Positions 49,538 through 59,759 of a stretch of DNA of 64,000 nucleotides are shown here, one piece after another. A program made the position numbers and the translations under genes. The DNA comes from Staphylococcus aureus (GTDB taxonomy: Bacteria > Bacillota > Bacilli > Staphylococcales > Staphylococcaceae): contig NZ_CP011526.1 of assembly GCF_001027105.1 (NCBI RefSeq), positions 2,666,001 to 2,730,000 of the forward strand, read 5' to 3'. The number at the start of each line of letters is the position of its first letter. Within the stretch, counting starts at the first letter, position 1. The notes below the pieces were generated by a model, which ran no database searches, was not told where the DNA came from, and was given only the letters and a program-made list of their open reading frames with translations.

Positions 49538-49750
49538 TTATAGTATAAATACAAAGAATGTAAAGACAACTATGATATTAATAGGTAGTAACGACAAACA
49601 TAACTCTTTAGCTTTTTCGCCATTTTTTCCCTTCATAACTTCATTATATCGATTCATATACTTTTCGACATCTTTAACAGTGACATCTATTCCTGAGTTG
49701 CTCAATTTACTTTTTATAATTATTTTTGATTTCGTATTGTGATTATCCAC
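49538..49750 (-). CDS. Possible small tail-anchored protein, uncertain gene
   Basis: A 70-codon frame with a GTG start and no clear ribosome binding site. The product is hydrophilic and basic for 45 residues, then has one hydrophobic C-terminal segment (about 50-69, LLPINIIVVFTFFVFIL). It is followed by a hairpin terminator 75 bases on. The weak start suggests a remnant of a longer gene or a frame that is not used. It lies between the two copies of the 18-bp repeat. I do not recognise it. Confidence 0.3.
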   Translation of the reverse strand: MDNHNTKSKIIIKSKLSNSGIDVTVKDVEKYMNRYNEVMKGKNGEKAKELCLSLLPINIIVVFTFFVFIL

Positions 49751-49811
49751 TACTTATCTATAACGAGTTCGCAACTTTAGTACCATCACAGCATTCATAG
49801 TTAAAATATGT

Positions 49812-49829
49812 TGGTGTCGTATTTTAAAC
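49812..49829. repeat. 18-bp direct repeat, right copy
   Basis: Identical to 49219-49236. The plus-strand frame here reads MLVSYFKLENVTFSTIFVSV and stops; the left copy reads LVSYFKPKNIIPSKIIVSG and stops. The two are clearly related remnants. Confidence 0.6.
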
Positions 49830-49909
49830 TTGAAAATGTCACGTTTTCCACAATATTTGTAAGTGTATAAGCCATGATCCTTTTCCTTATATCTTAGTCC
49901 ATACTTGCT

Positions 49910-50542
49910 TTACCACTGTTCGATATTTTGTCGTTCACCTTTAAAGTTATTGCGCTTATGATGTCTACGCGCTAATTCCGCCTCAATTTCTGAAAAATCG
50001 ACGCCAAGCGCATGCATCAAGACAAATAAATGATAAAGTTCATCTGCTACTTCACTTACAAATGCTTTTTTGTCACCTTTAATTGCTTCAATTACGACTT
50101 CAAAAGCTTCTTCACCGTATTTTTTTGTAATCTTTTCTATACCTTCTGTTAATAAATATTTTGTATATGACTTTTCATTATTGGATTGGGCACTATCTTG
50201 AACTGTCTGCGCTAATGTTTGCACTGAAAATGGAACTTCTGTGTTGAAACAACTTTGACTGCCTGTATGACATGTTGGTCCATTTGGTATGACATCAATT
50301 AAAATAGTGTCATTGTCGCAATCTACATGAATATCTTTAACACGTTGCGTATGACCAGATGTTTCACCTTTTGTCCATAGCCGTTGTTTCGACCGCGAAT
50401 AGAAACATACCACACCATCTTCTATCGTTTTATCAAAAGCTTCTTGGTTCATATAACCCAACATCAATACTTGTTTTGTTTGATTATCTTGTAAAATTGC
50501 TGGCACTAAACCTTTGCTAAAATCAATTTTATATTTGGTCAT
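49910..50542 (-). CDS. hisI: HisIE bifunctional phosphoribosyl-AMP cyclohydrolase/ATP pyrophosphatase
   Basis: Catalyses steps 2 and 3 of histidine synthesis. The 210 residues are a cyclohydrolase domain (about 1-105, metal residues in VDCDNDTIL and [12 protein letters not shown]) fused to a pyrophosphatase domain (about 115-210, [10 protein letters not shown] and [10 protein letters not shown]). The start overlaps hisF by 4 bases. It is the last gene of the operon. Confidence 0.96.
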   Translation of the reverse strand: MTKYKIDFSKGLVPAILQDNQTKQVLMLGYMNQEAFDKTIEDGVVCFYSRSKQRLWTKGETSGHTQRVKDIHVDCDNDTILIDVIPNGPTCHTGSQSCFNTEVPFSVQTLAQTVQDSAQSNNEKSYTKYLLTEGIEKITKKYGEEAFEVVIEAIKGDKKAFVSEVADELYHLFVLMHALGVDFSEIEAELARRHHKRNNFKGERQNIEQW

Positions 50543-51297
50543 CTTACTGCTATACCCCCTTGCCGTATCACTTCTTTAATAGATTGAACCGTCGTTTCTC
50601 GATCATGTAATATACTTGCAGCTAAACCTGCAGAAACATCCGTCTGATCAAATAATTCTACAAAGTGTTGTGCATTGCCACCACCACCAGAAGCAATGAT
50701 TGGAATATTTACAAGAGACTTAATATTTGCTAGGTGTTCAATATCAAAGCCTTGTTTCATACCATCATGTCCCATACTTGTAACGAGGAGCTCACCTGCA
50801 CCTAACTGTTCTACTTGCTGTACCCAGTCATATACTTTAATATTTGTCATTTTTTTACCACCAGTCGTACAACAATAATGTGCTTTTCTTTCAGGATCAT
50901 AATAGCTATCAATTGCTATGCAGATGCATTGTCTACCGAATTTATCACTCGCTTGTTTAATGAGCTGTGGATTTTTTAAAGCACTTGAATTTAATGATAC
51001 TTTATCTGCACCATGATTTAGCAATTGGGTAATATCATCGAGACTTTGAATCCCACCCCCTACAGTAAGAGGGATAAACAAGCGTGACGCTGTCTGTTCA
51101 ATCACTTCTAGCATTAAGCTATGACCCTCTTCCGTCTTAGAGATGTCTAAAAATACTAATTCATCAGCACCCGCTTCATTGTAATACATTGCTAAATCAA
51201 CAGGATTCCCAATATCCCTTAATCCTTTAAATTGAATCCCTTTAACGACACGACCATCTTTGACATCTAAACATGGAATGATACGTTTTTTAATCAT
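50539..51297 (-). CDS. hisF: HisF, imidazole glycerol phosphate synthase cyclase
   Basis: TIM-barrel subunit that uses ammonia from HisH to make imidazole glycerol phosphate and AICAR. The 252-residue protein starts [20 protein letters not shown]; catalytic aspartates lie in CLDVKDG and in the second half ([13 protein letters not shown]). ATG 51297 overlaps the hisA stop by 4 bases and follows GGGAGGGG; the longer frame to 51312 would include that site and is rejected. Confidence 0.96.
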
Positions 51298-51998
51298 TTT
51301 AGCCCCTCCCAAAAAGATGCTTGATGTGCAGCCTTTCCTATAATAGCAGCGTGAACATTTAGCGACGCTAATCGTTGAATATCTTGCTGATGTCTAATAC
51401 CACCGGAAGCAATGACAGGAATCGTCGTTGCCTTTACTAATTGACCAGTTAATTCAAAGTTAGGTCCGGACATTTTGCCATCTTTAGCAATATCAGTATA
51501 TATAATGCCGCCAAGAGGTATATCCGATAACCGTCTCACAAAACTAAATAAATTTAACTCTGTGTCCTCTTCCCATCCGTTCACTTTAATATCTTCTCCA
51601 TAGGCATCAACAGATAAATAAATGCGACCTGGAAATGTATGTGCCATCTCTTTAAGCCAATCAGTATCTTGAATACCTTTCGTTCCAACTATGCAATAAT
51701 TAATCCCTGCGGCAAAGTAGTCCATGATTTGTGACTTCGTACGAATGCCACCACCTACTTCAATATCTTTGGTTGTTAATCTCCTCAATGACTTAATATA
51801 ATCAAACTCTCGGGCATGCTGTGCCTTAGCACCTATCAAGTCGACGATATGAATACGATTCACACATTCAAATTGACTATAGTAAGCAATACTTTCTTCA
51901 GCCGAGCGTGACATTTTTTCTTCACTATCATATTTACCCTCTGTTAACCTCACACTTGTTGACCCAATCAAATCAATCGCTGGCCATAATTCAATCAT
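51294..51998 (-). CDS. hisA: HisA, ProFAR isomerase
   Basis: TIM-barrel isomerase that opens the aminoaldose of ProFAR to PRFAR. The 234 residues show two-fold internal symmetry. The first catalytic aspartate is in [10 protein letters not shown] (about 8), the second in [10 protein letters not shown] (about 130). It overlaps hisH by 8 bases and hisF by 4. Confidence 0.95.
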
Positions 51999-52569
51999 TT
52001 ATAAATCCCCCTTGTATTGCCTGACGCAAAATTTGTAACCCATATGTACCGCTTTTTTCAGGATGGAATTGAATACCAATATAATTGTTAAATTGAACAA
52101 TTGCCGGAATATCAGCCCCATACTGCGCATATGCAATTACATTTTCTGACATCGGCGCTTGATAAGAATGTACGAAATAAACATCTTGATTTAACATAGG
52201 GTGCTTACTCACTAAATTATTCCAGCCTAAGTGTGGCACTGGGTATTCTGTTTGGATACGCGAAATATTTCCTGGGATAAACCCTAATCCAGATGCATCG
52301 CCTTCATCACTATGCTCATACATTAATTGCATGCCTAAACAAATACCAATCATCTTCTTATCAGTATTCTTAGCCAATATTGCATTGAGATTTAATCGTT
52401 TTATCTCTGACATCGCATCTTTAAAATGGCCGACACCGGGCAATATGATTGTTTCTGCTTGATCGATTATTTTTGAGGTATTTGAGACAACCACCTCATA
52501 CCCTAAATGTTCAATAGCGCGTTTTACATTACTAATATTCCCTAATCCATAATCAACGATGACAATCAT
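51991..52569 (-). CDS. hisH: HisH, glutamine amidotransferase subunit
   Basis: Class I amidotransferase that supplies ammonia to HisF. The 192 residues contain the nucleophile cysteine in [11 protein letters not shown] (about 80) and the His-Glu pair in IQFHPEKSG (about 170). It overlaps hisB by 4 bases (ATGA) and hisA by 8 bases. Confidence 0.96.
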
Positions 52570-53144
52570 TCAATCACACCTTTCGATGACGGCACACGCT
52601 GATCATCAGTTGCAGTTAGCGCTATGCCTAATGCACGGGAAAACGCTTTGAATATAGCTTCAATTTCATGGTGTGTATTACCTCCACGAATTAAATCAAT
52701 ATGCGTTGTTAATCTTGCATTGATTACGACCGCTCTAAAAAATTCTTCTACTAACTCCGTATCAAACGTACCAACTTTTTCTTTACTTAATGATGCATTG
52801 AATGATAGGTATGGGCGCCCACTTATATCCACAACGACACGTGCTAATGTTTCATCCATTGGAATGTACATCGTTCCATAACGAACGAAATGCTTTTTAT
52901 CTTTAATCATTTCAAGTAACAATTGGCCAATGACAATGCCGATATCTTCAGTTACGTGGTGATCATCTACGTCAATATCACCTTGTGCCTCAATGTTTAA
53001 TGACAGACCGCTATGAAATGTAAACAAGGTTAACATATGATTTAAAAAGCCCACACCTGTATTAATATGCGATGGTGACTGATCATCAGATATTGAAATA
53101 TTTAGTTGCGTTTCAGCTGTGTTTCGTTGTTTTTGATAAATCAT
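52566..53144 (-). CDS. hisB: HisB, imidazoleglycerol-phosphate dehydratase
   Basis: Manganese-dependent dehydratase, 192 residues, monofunctional as in Firmicutes. Metal motifs DVDDHHVTEDIG (about 63-74) and GNTHHEIEAIFKA (about 157-169) are present. The start is ATG 53144, after GGAGTG, overlapping hisC by 32 bases; the frame that opens at TTG 53168 lacks a better site. Confidence 0.95.
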   Translation of the reverse strand: MIYQKQRNTAETQLNISISDDQSPSHINTGVGFLNHMLTLFTFHSGLSLNIEAQGDIDVDDHHVTEDIGIVIGQLLLEMIKDKKHFVRYGTMYIPMDETLARVVVDISGRPYLSFNASLSKEKVGTFDTELVEEFFRAVVINARLTTHIDLIRGGNTHHEIEAIFKAFSRALGIALTATDDQRVPSSKGVIE

Positions 53145-54126
53145 ATTTTGCACTCCATTCTTTAACAATTTCTTCTAATTGCTTTAACTGTGATGCTGTT
53201 GCAATTGAGTATCTTACATAGCCCTTCATCACCGGCTCATCATAAAAGCGAGGTTTAAATCCTTGTTCATATACGTATTGTCCTAATTGTTGCGCTGCTG
53301 AGCCTTTAGTAAGTACAAAATTAGCATTTGATGGGAACACTGACATTTTATCTGCAACATGTGTATCAAATATTTGTTTTAACTGCTCAGCTAACTGTCG
53401 TTGCATCGTTAAAAATTGTCTTGTCTCTTCTCTATGTCTAAAAATATAAGTCGCAATATTTAGCGTAAATACATTTAATGGATATGGATGTTCTATTTTT
53501 TGAATATGCTTTATCGTTCCAGCAGTACTAATTAAGACACCTAATCTTAAGCCGGCAATTCCAAACGCCTTTGATAATGTACGCATTCTTAAGATGTGTG
53601 GTGCCAGTTCCACGTCATATGCCGTACCATAATCTAAATATGCTTCATCAATGACAAAGTATCCGTTTAATGCTTTCATCTTATCTGCAATAGCTGTTAA
53701 AAATGCCGTATCAAATTGCTTGCCTGAAGGGTTATGTGGATTACTCATAATAAAAAATGATGGTTGTACTTCATCGATTTTCGTTAAAATGGTTTCCAAA
53801 TCAAACGTTAAATCTGATCCTGCATCTACAAATGCAATTTCACGATTTACTTGTGCCGCATATGCTTGATACATAAAAAAATCAGGATTTAGCGTTAATG
53901 CCGGACCTTCTGGCATGATCAGCATTAACTTTTGAATCAATTCATCAGATCCATTTCCTGCAATAATTTGTTCAGGCGATAATCCGTAAAACTTAGCATA
54001 AGCTTCCTTGAATTGTTCATATGCTGCATCAGGATATAAATTATATGGCGTTGCACTAATAATAGACGTCATTGTTTTTTCATCCAACGGCGTAACTGGA
54101 CTTTCATTTTTATCAATATAAATCAT
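53113..54126 (-). CDS. hisC: HisC, histidinol-phosphate aminotransferase
   Basis: PLP enzyme that transaminates imidazole acetol phosphate with glutamate. The 337-residue fold-type I protein has the PLP lysine in RTLSKAFGIAGLRLG (about 201). Earlier PLP contacts include NGSDELIQ and SNPHNPSGK. It starts 15 bases after hisD, with GGGGAG upstream. Confidence 0.95.
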   Translation of the reverse strand: MIYIDKNESPVTPLDEKTMTSIISATPYNLYPDAAYEQFKEAYAKFYGLSPEQIIAGNGSDELIQKLMLIMPEGPALTLNPDFFMYQAYAAQVNREIAFVDAGSDLTFDLETILTKIDEVQPSFFIMSNPHNPSGKQFDTAFLTAIADKMKALNGYFVIDEAYLDYGTAYDVELAPHILRMRTLSKAFGIAGLRLGVLISTAGTIKHIQKIEHPYPLNVFTLNIATYIFRHREETRQFLTMQRQLAEQLKQIFDTHVADKMSVFPSNANFVLTKGSAAQQLGQYVYEQGFKPRFYDEPVMKGYVRYSIATASQLKQLEEIVKEWSAKYDLSKTTKHS

Positions 54127-54141
54127 TTCAATTACACTCCC

Positions 54142-55392
54142 CTAAGACTGACGTATTAAAATAGACTGCTGGTGATTGTATAATGCTTCAACATGAGCAA
54201 TATGTTGTGCTGAATCAGCAATTTGTTCAAACGTATCTTTTGATAAATGGATGACCGTGTTCCGTGTTAAGAAATCATTGACCGATAACCCATTGGTAAA
54301 TCTAGCTGTTCTATTTGTAGGTAATACATGACTTGGACCTGCAACGTAATCTCCTATGACCTCTGGCGAATAATGTCCAATAAACAATGCACCCACATAT
54401 TTCACTTTTTCAATATATGGTTGAGGATTTACTGTTTGAATCGACGCATGTTCAGGCGCGATTGTATTCATGACATGGCATGCTTCATCAAAATTACTAG
54501 CATGGATAAGGTAGTGTTGATTAGCGATACTTTTAGAAACAATGTCGTATCTGTCCACATTAGGCAATGCTTTAGCAATACGTGATTCTAAATCTTTAAG
54601 GACTTGCGCATCTTCACTAATGGCATATGTACGTGCTAATTCATCATGTTCTGCTTGTGCAAAAACATCATATACGATGGCATCTAAATCTGCTGTTTCA
54701 TCAATAATAAGTGCTATTTCTGTTGGTCCAGCTATTTGGTCAATACCTACTTGTCCAAATAAATATTTCTTGGCATATGCAACAAATTGATTGCCTGGAC
54801 CTACAATCTTATCAACTTTAGGTATCGTTTCTGTGCCATAAGTTAACGCAGCAATACTTTGAGCACCACCAACTTGAAATACTTGATCAACTTGCGTAAT
54901 ATAGCATGCTGCTAATACTTCTTGAGACACACCATTAGGTTGAGGTGGTGTCACAACGACAATATTTTCCACACCTGCTACTTGTGCTAACGTCGCTGTC
55001 ATTAATACCGTTGAAGGATAACTTGCTTTACCACCAGGCACATAAATACCGACACTTTCTAGTGGATGGTATATTTCATAACACTCCACTGATTCTTCTA
55101 ACTGTTGATTCGTCTGTTTAATACTTTCTTGATATGCTTTAATTCTTTCATAACTTTGTTGTAATGCTTGTTTTGTTTTTTCATCTAATGTGTCAAATGC
55201 TGCTTTAATTTGTTCATGACTAATTTCTAAATGATCTGTTTTCGTATGATCGAATGTTAGATTATACATTTTCAAAGCCTTATCTCCATGAACTTTAACT
55301 TCCTGACAAATATCGCGAATAATTGGATACAATGACTCATCTAATGGTGCTTCTAATGAAAATTGATTTAAAAATTGTTGTGCATTAAGCAT
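54142..55392 (-). CDS. hisD: HisD, histidinol dehydrogenase
   Basis: Zinc and NAD enzyme that performs the last two oxidations to histidine. The 416-residue protein shows [26 protein letters not shown] and the zinc-site segment [12 protein letters not shown] 55392 is chosen; a TTG two codons upstream is also possible after the same GGAGGTG. It overlaps the end of hisG by 8 bases. Confidence 0.95.
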   Translation of the reverse strand: MLNAQQFLNQFSLEAPLDESLYPIIRDICQEVKVHGDKALKMYNLTFDHTKTDHLEISHEQIKAAFDTLDEKTKQALQQSYERIKAYQESIKQTNQQLEESVECYEIYHPLESVGIYVPGGKASYPSTVLMTATLAQVAGVENIVVVTPPQPNGVSQEVLAACYITQVDQVFQVGGAQSIAALTYGTETIPKVDKIVGPGNQFVAYAKKYLFGQVGIDQIAGPTEIALIIDETADLDAIVYDVFAQAEHDELARTYAISEDAQVLKDLESRIAKALPNVDRYDIVSKSIANQHYLIHASNFDEACHVMNTIAPEHASIQTVNPQPYIEKVKYVGALFIGHYSPEVIGDYVAGPSHVLPTNRTARFTNGLSVNDFLTRNTVIHLSKDTFEQIADSAQHIAHVEALYNHQQSILIRQS

Positions 55393-55999
55393 TGGCAATA
55401 GACACCTCCAAAGAGCGAATAAATTGCTCTATTAATTGTGATTTTTTAAAATAAGCTGCTTTATTAGTTATTAATCTTGCATTGATATCACTAATATGTT
55501 GCTTTTCAACCAGTCCGTTCGCTTTTAGCGTAGTACCTGTTTGAACGATGTCGACAATTCCGTCTACCATATCTACAACACAGGCCAATTCAACAGAGCC
55601 ATTCAATTTAATCAATTCGACATCAATACCTTTTGATTTAAAATATGTTTCAGCAGTATGAACATAACTCGTTGCGATTTTACGATAATTGGTCGTTTCA
55701 GGTTTCGCTGCAACCGCAAAATGACATGCTCCAAAAGGCATATTCAACAAATTATTAACATTATATTGGCGCTCATCTAATATGTCGCTACCAACAATGC
55801 CTATGTCTGCCATTCCTTGTTCCACATAGATTGGCACGTCACTTCCTTTTACTAAAATGCATTCAATATTATCTACACTTAATAATAATTGGCGTTCTCT
55901 ATTTTTTAATGTTTCTGATAATGTCGTATATTCAATTACATCTAAATAGTTAATTAAACTATCCATTAGACGTCCTTTGGCTATGGCGATTCTTAACAT
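55385..55999 (-). CDS. hisG: HisG, ATP phosphoribosyltransferase, short form
   Basis: Catalyses the committed first step, condensing ATP and PRPP. At 204 residues it is the short form without the regulatory ACT-like domain, which requires HisZ. The PRPP-binding loop lies in [14 protein letters not shown] (about 150-163). It begins 17 bases after hisZ, with AAGGGAG upstream. Histidine feedback is expected to act through HisZ. Confidence 0.95.
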   Translation of the reverse strand: MLRIAIAKGRLMDSLINYLDVIEYTTLSETLKNRERQLLLSVDNIECILVKGSDVPIYVEQGMADIGIVGSDILDERQYNVNNLLNMPFGACHFAVAAKPETTNYRKIATSYVHTAETYFKSKGIDVELIKLNGSVELACVVDMVDGIVDIVQTGTTLKANGLVEKQHISDINARLITNKAAYFKKSQLIEQFIRSLEVSIANA

Positions 56000-56016
56000 T
56001 GTGCATACTCCCTTAC

Positions 56017-56835
56017 TTAAAGTGTTAATCCTAATCCAAACCCTTCGATGCTTCCTTTGTAATAACCACCTGTTAAAACTCGAGATTCATTTTCAGCAAA
56101 ATGACATTGAATAAATAAACCTGTGTAATAGGATCTAGGTGGCTGCGCAGTAATATCTAAATGGATGTCTTTGTAACCTTGTTTATGTAACCAACGTTCC
56201 CATATTTTTAATTCAACGAGTGCTGGATGGTCATTTGGAATATAGTGTTCCAATACATTTAATTGTTGTTGCGTATTCTCTTTCAAGATTTGCACGATTG
56301 GATGTTCAGTCGACAAATATGTAACCAGTCCCGATAAATTACGTTCCTCAATCATTGATAGTATGTCTGGTGTTTGTAACGATTTATCGAGTAAGGCATC
56401 AAGCAATTGATAATGTCCCAATACAACAAAATGCACGTTGTCTCTCAACTGCTGTTGAATAAACTGAATAAAGAGCTTTAAGCTCTGTTGCACATTCGCT
56501 AATGATGGTGCATAGTTTTCCAAACCAACTTGTACAGCCGCTTCATTATTCCGAATGATTAAACCTGTGTATGCCACTTTTGTTGCTGCAGTTGGATACA
56601 TTGAGTAATAACGCAATAATTGATCTGTAAAATCATTTCGAAGTGCATAAATTTGATGCTCATGTTGCCAAAAATTTCGCTCACCCATCTGCTGCAAATC
56701 CTCATGGTTCAATTGTTTCCAGTCCAACTTTTCAACCACACTAAAATCAACTAACTCATAATCCGCTTTATTAAAATATTTTAAAAATGCTGTTTCCGAT
56801 TCTTTTAACGCAATTAATTGTTCTGAATTATTCAC
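56017..56835 (-). CDS. hisZ: HisZ, regulatory subunit of ATP phosphoribosyltransferase
   Basis: A class II aminoacyl-tRNA synthetase-like (HisRS paralogue) protein without charging activity, which pairs with short HisG and allows histidine feedback. The 272 residues contain degenerate HisRS elements ([19 protein letters not shown], a C-terminal YYTGLFIQ and [12 protein letters not shown]). The start is GTG 56835 after AAGGGTGG; the frame extending to 56874 adds 13 residues ahead of the site. It is the first gene of the operon. Confidence 0.92.
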   Translation of the reverse strand: MNNSEQLIALKESETAFLKYFNKADYELVDFSVVEKLDWKQLNHEDLQQMGERNFWQHEHQIYALRNDFTDQLLRYYSMYPTAATKVAYTGLIIRNNEAAVQVGLENYAPSLANVQQSLKLFIQFIQQQLRDNVHFVVLGHYQLLDALLDKSLQTPDILSMIEERNLSGLVTYLSTEHPIVQILKENTQQQLNVLEHYIPNDHPALVELKIWERWLHKQGYKDIHLDITAQPPRSYYTGLFIQCHFAENESRVLTGGYYKGSIEGFGLGLTL

Positions 56836-56962
56836 TCGACCACCCTTTACTTTCAATACTGTATTTAAAATCACTTGGTATTTTCGTTGTTTGCTTTACT
56901 TCTCTACCACGCTAAAGTGTAATATGATTAATAACTTATCATTTTTAGCAATACATTACAAC

Positions 56963-56977
56963 CTTTTTCAGAAAATT
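56963..56977. promoter_or_regulatory. CodY-like box upstream of hisZ
   Basis: Minus-strand AATTTTCTGAAAAAG matches the CodY consensus AATTTTCWGAAAATT at 13 of 15 positions, about 130 bases before the hisZ start. Amino acid biosynthesis operons are typical CodY targets. Confidence 0.55.
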
Positions 56978-57003
56978 CGGTGTATTGATTTTAAAATTTT
57001 TTA

Positions 57004-57095
57004 AAATAAAAAAGGCAAGACATTTGTGCCTATAAAAATGCTTAACCAAGATTTTTATATTGAAGTTGTACTTCTTGCACATATTGTCCTTGCCT
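57004..57095 (-). terminator. Terminator after the lipoprotein deacetylase gene
   Basis: A long hairpin: outer GGCAAGG...TGTGC/GCAC...CCTTGCC arms and an inner ATAAAAAT/ATTTTTAT pair. On the minus strand it is followed by TTTTTTATTTT. Confidence 0.7.
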
Positions 57096-57139
57096 TATTA
57101 TGTAAAGTTATTTTCTTTCTATCTTTTTATTAAATTTAA

Positions 57140-58264
57140 CTATTCTTCATAATCCCGATTCCCTTTAAAGTAACGTCTATCTTGTTTACTATATACATTT
57201 TCAGGATTAAAAAACGGTTTGAGTTTATATTTAAATTCAAATAAGTTTAGACCATCAATCGCAACCCTATCTTGGTAAACGTTCGTTGCTGATATATCTG
57301 TAAAATTGTTTGGACCGACACCTGCAATAAACTTAAACTCTGCTTCATCTACCAAATAATCATACGCTTGTGTATGTCTATCCTGTGCGCCATGTGGAAA
57401 TACAAACATATCTGTTTTACCTACAATTGGTTCAACTTCATCTTTCCATCTTTTAGTATCACGTTTAATACCTTCTAAAGATGTTTTTTCAAAATTAATG
57501 TGACCATATGAATGACTCGCAAATGACCATCCATCCCGTTTCATTGCGCGAACAACTTCCTCAGCTGCCTTTTTATTCTTTGTATAATCTTTACTCGTTA
57601 ATTCATTCGTGCGATAACCTAATACGCCCTCATAACCGGTTAAAGCAACAACACCTTTTTCACCATTTAAAGAAAAATCTGGATGCTCTTTTACAAATTT
57701 ATTTAAAATTGGCACGATATCATTGTCATCAGAATAAGTAGCATGGCCTTTTTTGTCTGTAGTTTCAGAAACAACATGTTTATTTTTATCGAGTACTAAA
57801 CGGTCAGCATAACCATGGTGTCTCATGTAACTATAGTAATTCATATCATCAATTGAGATGATTAGTGGCTTTTTACCTTTCGGCAATTTTATTTTTTTGG
57901 CTTTTACATGATGAGATGATAAGTCGTATACATCATGTGGATTAACGATGATGTAATTATTTTTATATAATTCGTTCAATGATTTTTTAAATTCACTTAC
58001 AGTAATCATCCAATCATTGTTGCCCTTAGCTTGGTGTGTATCTCCTGTAAACGCAACTTTTGGGTCTGTAATTAATGGGTGATAAAACACATGATAAACT
58101 TGGCCGTGATATGTTTCCCAATGTTCATCCATTTTCGATTTATGCTTTGCATACTCATTTGGATTAACAGATTTATTTTGAGCTTTCTCATTTTGCTTGG
58201 AACAGCTATATAACAATGCAACTGATAATAACAGAAAAAATAGCAATAAATATTTTTTATGCAT
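57140..58264 (-). CDS. Polysaccharide deacetylase family lipoprotein
   Basis: A 374-residue lipoprotein with a hydrophobic signal and lipobox LLYSC (Cys about 21). The CE4 domain has the aspartate pair in IISIDDMNYY (about 139-142) and the metal-binding histidines in FASHSYGHINFE (about 253-264), later FVFPHGAQDR. It is related to IcaB by domain but is membrane-tethered rather than secreted. The substrate could be PNAG, peptidoglycan or a wall glycan; the sequence does not decide. Single gene with own terminator. An N-terminal region (about 40-110) with YHPLITDPKVAF is particular to this subfamily. Confidence 0.88.
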   Translation of the reverse strand: MHKKYLLLFFLLLSVALLYSCSKQNEKAQNKSVNPNEYAKHKSKMDEHWETYHGQVYHVFYHPLITDPKVAFTGDTHQAKGNNDWMITVSEFKKSLNELYKNNYIIVNPHDVYDLSSHHVKAKKIKLPKGKKPLIISIDDMNYYSYMRHHGYADRLVLDKNKHVVSETTDKKGHATYSDDNDIVPILNKFVKEHPDFSLNGEKGVVALTGYEGVLGYRTNELTSKDYTKNKKAAEEVVRAMKRDGWSFASHSYGHINFEKTSLEGIKRDTKRWKDEVEPIVGKTDMFVFPHGAQDRHTQAYDYLVDEAEFKFIAGVGPNNFTDISATNVYQDRVAIDGLNLFEFKYKLKPFFNPENVYSKQDRRYFKGNRDYEE

Positions 58265-58381
58265 TAAACATTCTCCCTATGTTTTATTATGCACAATTAT
58301 AACATTTTTATTATGTGGCTCATAACTTTTTAAGAAACTGTTGGGATTTTAATTTTATTTTTTAGATAATGTCATAGTATT

Positions 58382-58879
58382 TTATTTATAAAACACAATA
58401 TCTCCTTGATTGATAATGTCGTCCATAGTATCGTCTCGCTTGAATTTAAGCCTTTCTGCTAAATTTATTGAACGTTGGTTACACTTATTTGTCCTGATAA
58501 CTTTTACTGTTTCTTGATCGATATAATTCACAAAATTTGTGATTGCTGTAATAGCCTCACATGCGTACCCTTGTCCTTCAAAACTTGGATGTAATTTATA
58601 AAATAAATTTAATACTGTTTCTTGCTTTAATTGTCGATATTCATATCCACAAATACCAATAACACTACAATCTATTTTTTTTACCAATACAAAGTAACCA
58701 AATTGATATTGTTGCCAATGGTTTCGCCATTTTTCAATCCACCGTTGTGTGTCTAATTTGGAATTATGTAAACCTTTGGGAGTGTATATATTTGCTTGTG
58801 GATGACTACAAATATTATAAAGTTCAATTAAATGCGAGGAACTTGGAATCATTAAATTTAATCTTTCAGTATTTATCAT
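58382..58879 (-). CDS. GNAT acetyltransferase, RimJ/RimL type
   Basis: A 165-residue acetyltransferase. The N-terminal RLNLMIPSSSH and the CoA loop HPSFEGQGYACEAI (about 97-110) with the following NRxS-like KCNQRSINLAERLKFKRD are typical of the RimJ/RimL family, which acetylate protein N-termini or small amines. It follows ecfT by 46 bases on the same strand with GGAGGGAGA before its ATG, and may be the last gene of the ECF operon. The substrate is unknown. Confidence 0.85.
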   Translation of the reverse strand: MINTERLNLMIPSSSHLIELYNICSHPQANIYTPKGLHNSKLDTQRWIEKWRNHWQQYQFGYFVLVKKIDCSVIGICGYEYRQLKQETVLNLFYKLHPSFEGQGYACEAITAITNFVNYIDQETVKVIRTNKCNQRSINLAERLKFKRDDTMDDIINQGDIVFYK

Positions 58880-58925
58880 TAAATGTCTCCCTCCTATTTC
58901 TATTTAAAGACTATTTATATGAATA

Positions 58926-59759
58926 CTAATGCCACGGGTTGAAATATCGACTATTATTTAAAAAGAATAATGTAACTACTAACATCAGAAGTATTAACGT
59001 CAAACACAAAACAACATAATCATCTTTTTTTAATTGTTTTTTGACGTACCAGGTTCTCCTTTTATACTGTCCGAATTGTCTTAACTCCATAGCAGTACTA
59101 ATAGTGTCAATTCTTTCGATACTAGAAAATATTAAAGGTAACACAATGCGTTTGATACCTTTAACACGGCTAGTAAATTTTGCTTTTTTCGAATTATCAT
59201 ATCCTCTTGCTTGTTGCGCTTGTGAAATATTAAAATATGTTTCTTGAATATCTGGAATATACCTTAATGCTAGTGAGACTGCGTAACTGATTTTATAATT
59301 CACACCTAGCTGATTTAAACTTGCAGCAAAATGACTCGGATTCGTTGTGAATAAAAATATTAACGCTAAAGGAACTGTACTAATATATTTTAATATTAGA
59401 TTAAAAAGATAGAATAATTCCTGTGATGTTAGCGTAAATCGACCAATACCATTGACTAACTCTGTACGCTGATTATAAATCTTCACACCATATTCAGGGT
59501 CAAATATGTACACGGCAATAATATTTAATATTGTGAAAAACAGAATGAATTTAACAACAAAGCGAACTTGTTTCCATTCAATATGAGCATATTTGACCAA
59601 TAAAATAGATGAAGCACTAATTAAAATTAAATATCTTGTGTCATAAGTCACCATTGCAGAAATAGAAACAACTAATAAGAATAAAAGTTTAACAGTCGCA
59701 TTTAATTGATGAATACGACTATTTCCCGGGTGAAAACCTATAGTATTATATTGATTCAT
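58926..59759 (-). CDS. ECF transporter membrane coupling protein EcfT
   Basis: A 277-residue membrane protein with about five helices that couples the ATPases to the S component of an energy-coupling factor transporter. The family hallmark, a pair of A-R-G type coupling motifs, is seen in QQARGYDNS (about 182-190) and a later SAMELRQFG. It overlaps the ATPase gene by 4 bases (ATGA). It is distinct from the housekeeping shared ECF module near ribosomal genes, so this is a dedicated (group I) system. Confidence 0.88.
   Translation of the reverse strand: MNQYNTIGFHPGNSRIHQLNATVKLLFLLVVSISAMVTYDTRYLILISASSILLVKYAHIEWKQVRFVVKFILFFTILNIIAVYIFDPEYGVKIYNQRTELVNGIGRFTLTSQELFYLFNLILKYISTVPLALIFLFTTNPSHFAASLNQLGVNYKISYAVSLALRYIPDIQETYFNISQAQQARGYDNSKKAKFTSRVKGIKRIVLPLIFSSIERIDTISTAMELRQFGQYKRRTWYVKKQLKKDDYVVLCLTLILLMLVVTLFFLNNSRYFNPWH

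Larger units (their letters stand above)
56836..57139. promoter_or_regulatory. his operon upstream region
   Basis: This holds a CodY-like box (56963-56977), a dyad ATGATAAGTTATTAATCAT nearer hisZ (about 56922-56940), and the terminator of the next gene upstream (57004-57095). No T-box hallmark or leader peptide with His codons is seen. Confidence 0.5.

Noticed and set aside
49503..49742. Plus-strand frame of 79 codons between lip and hisIE
   Set aside because: It lies opposite the minus-strand 70-codon frame, has no ribosome binding site and is composed of AT-rich hydrophobic codons.
56836..57003. T-box or His leader peptide before hisZ
   Set aside because: There is no T-box sequence, no specifier hairpin and no run of His codons.
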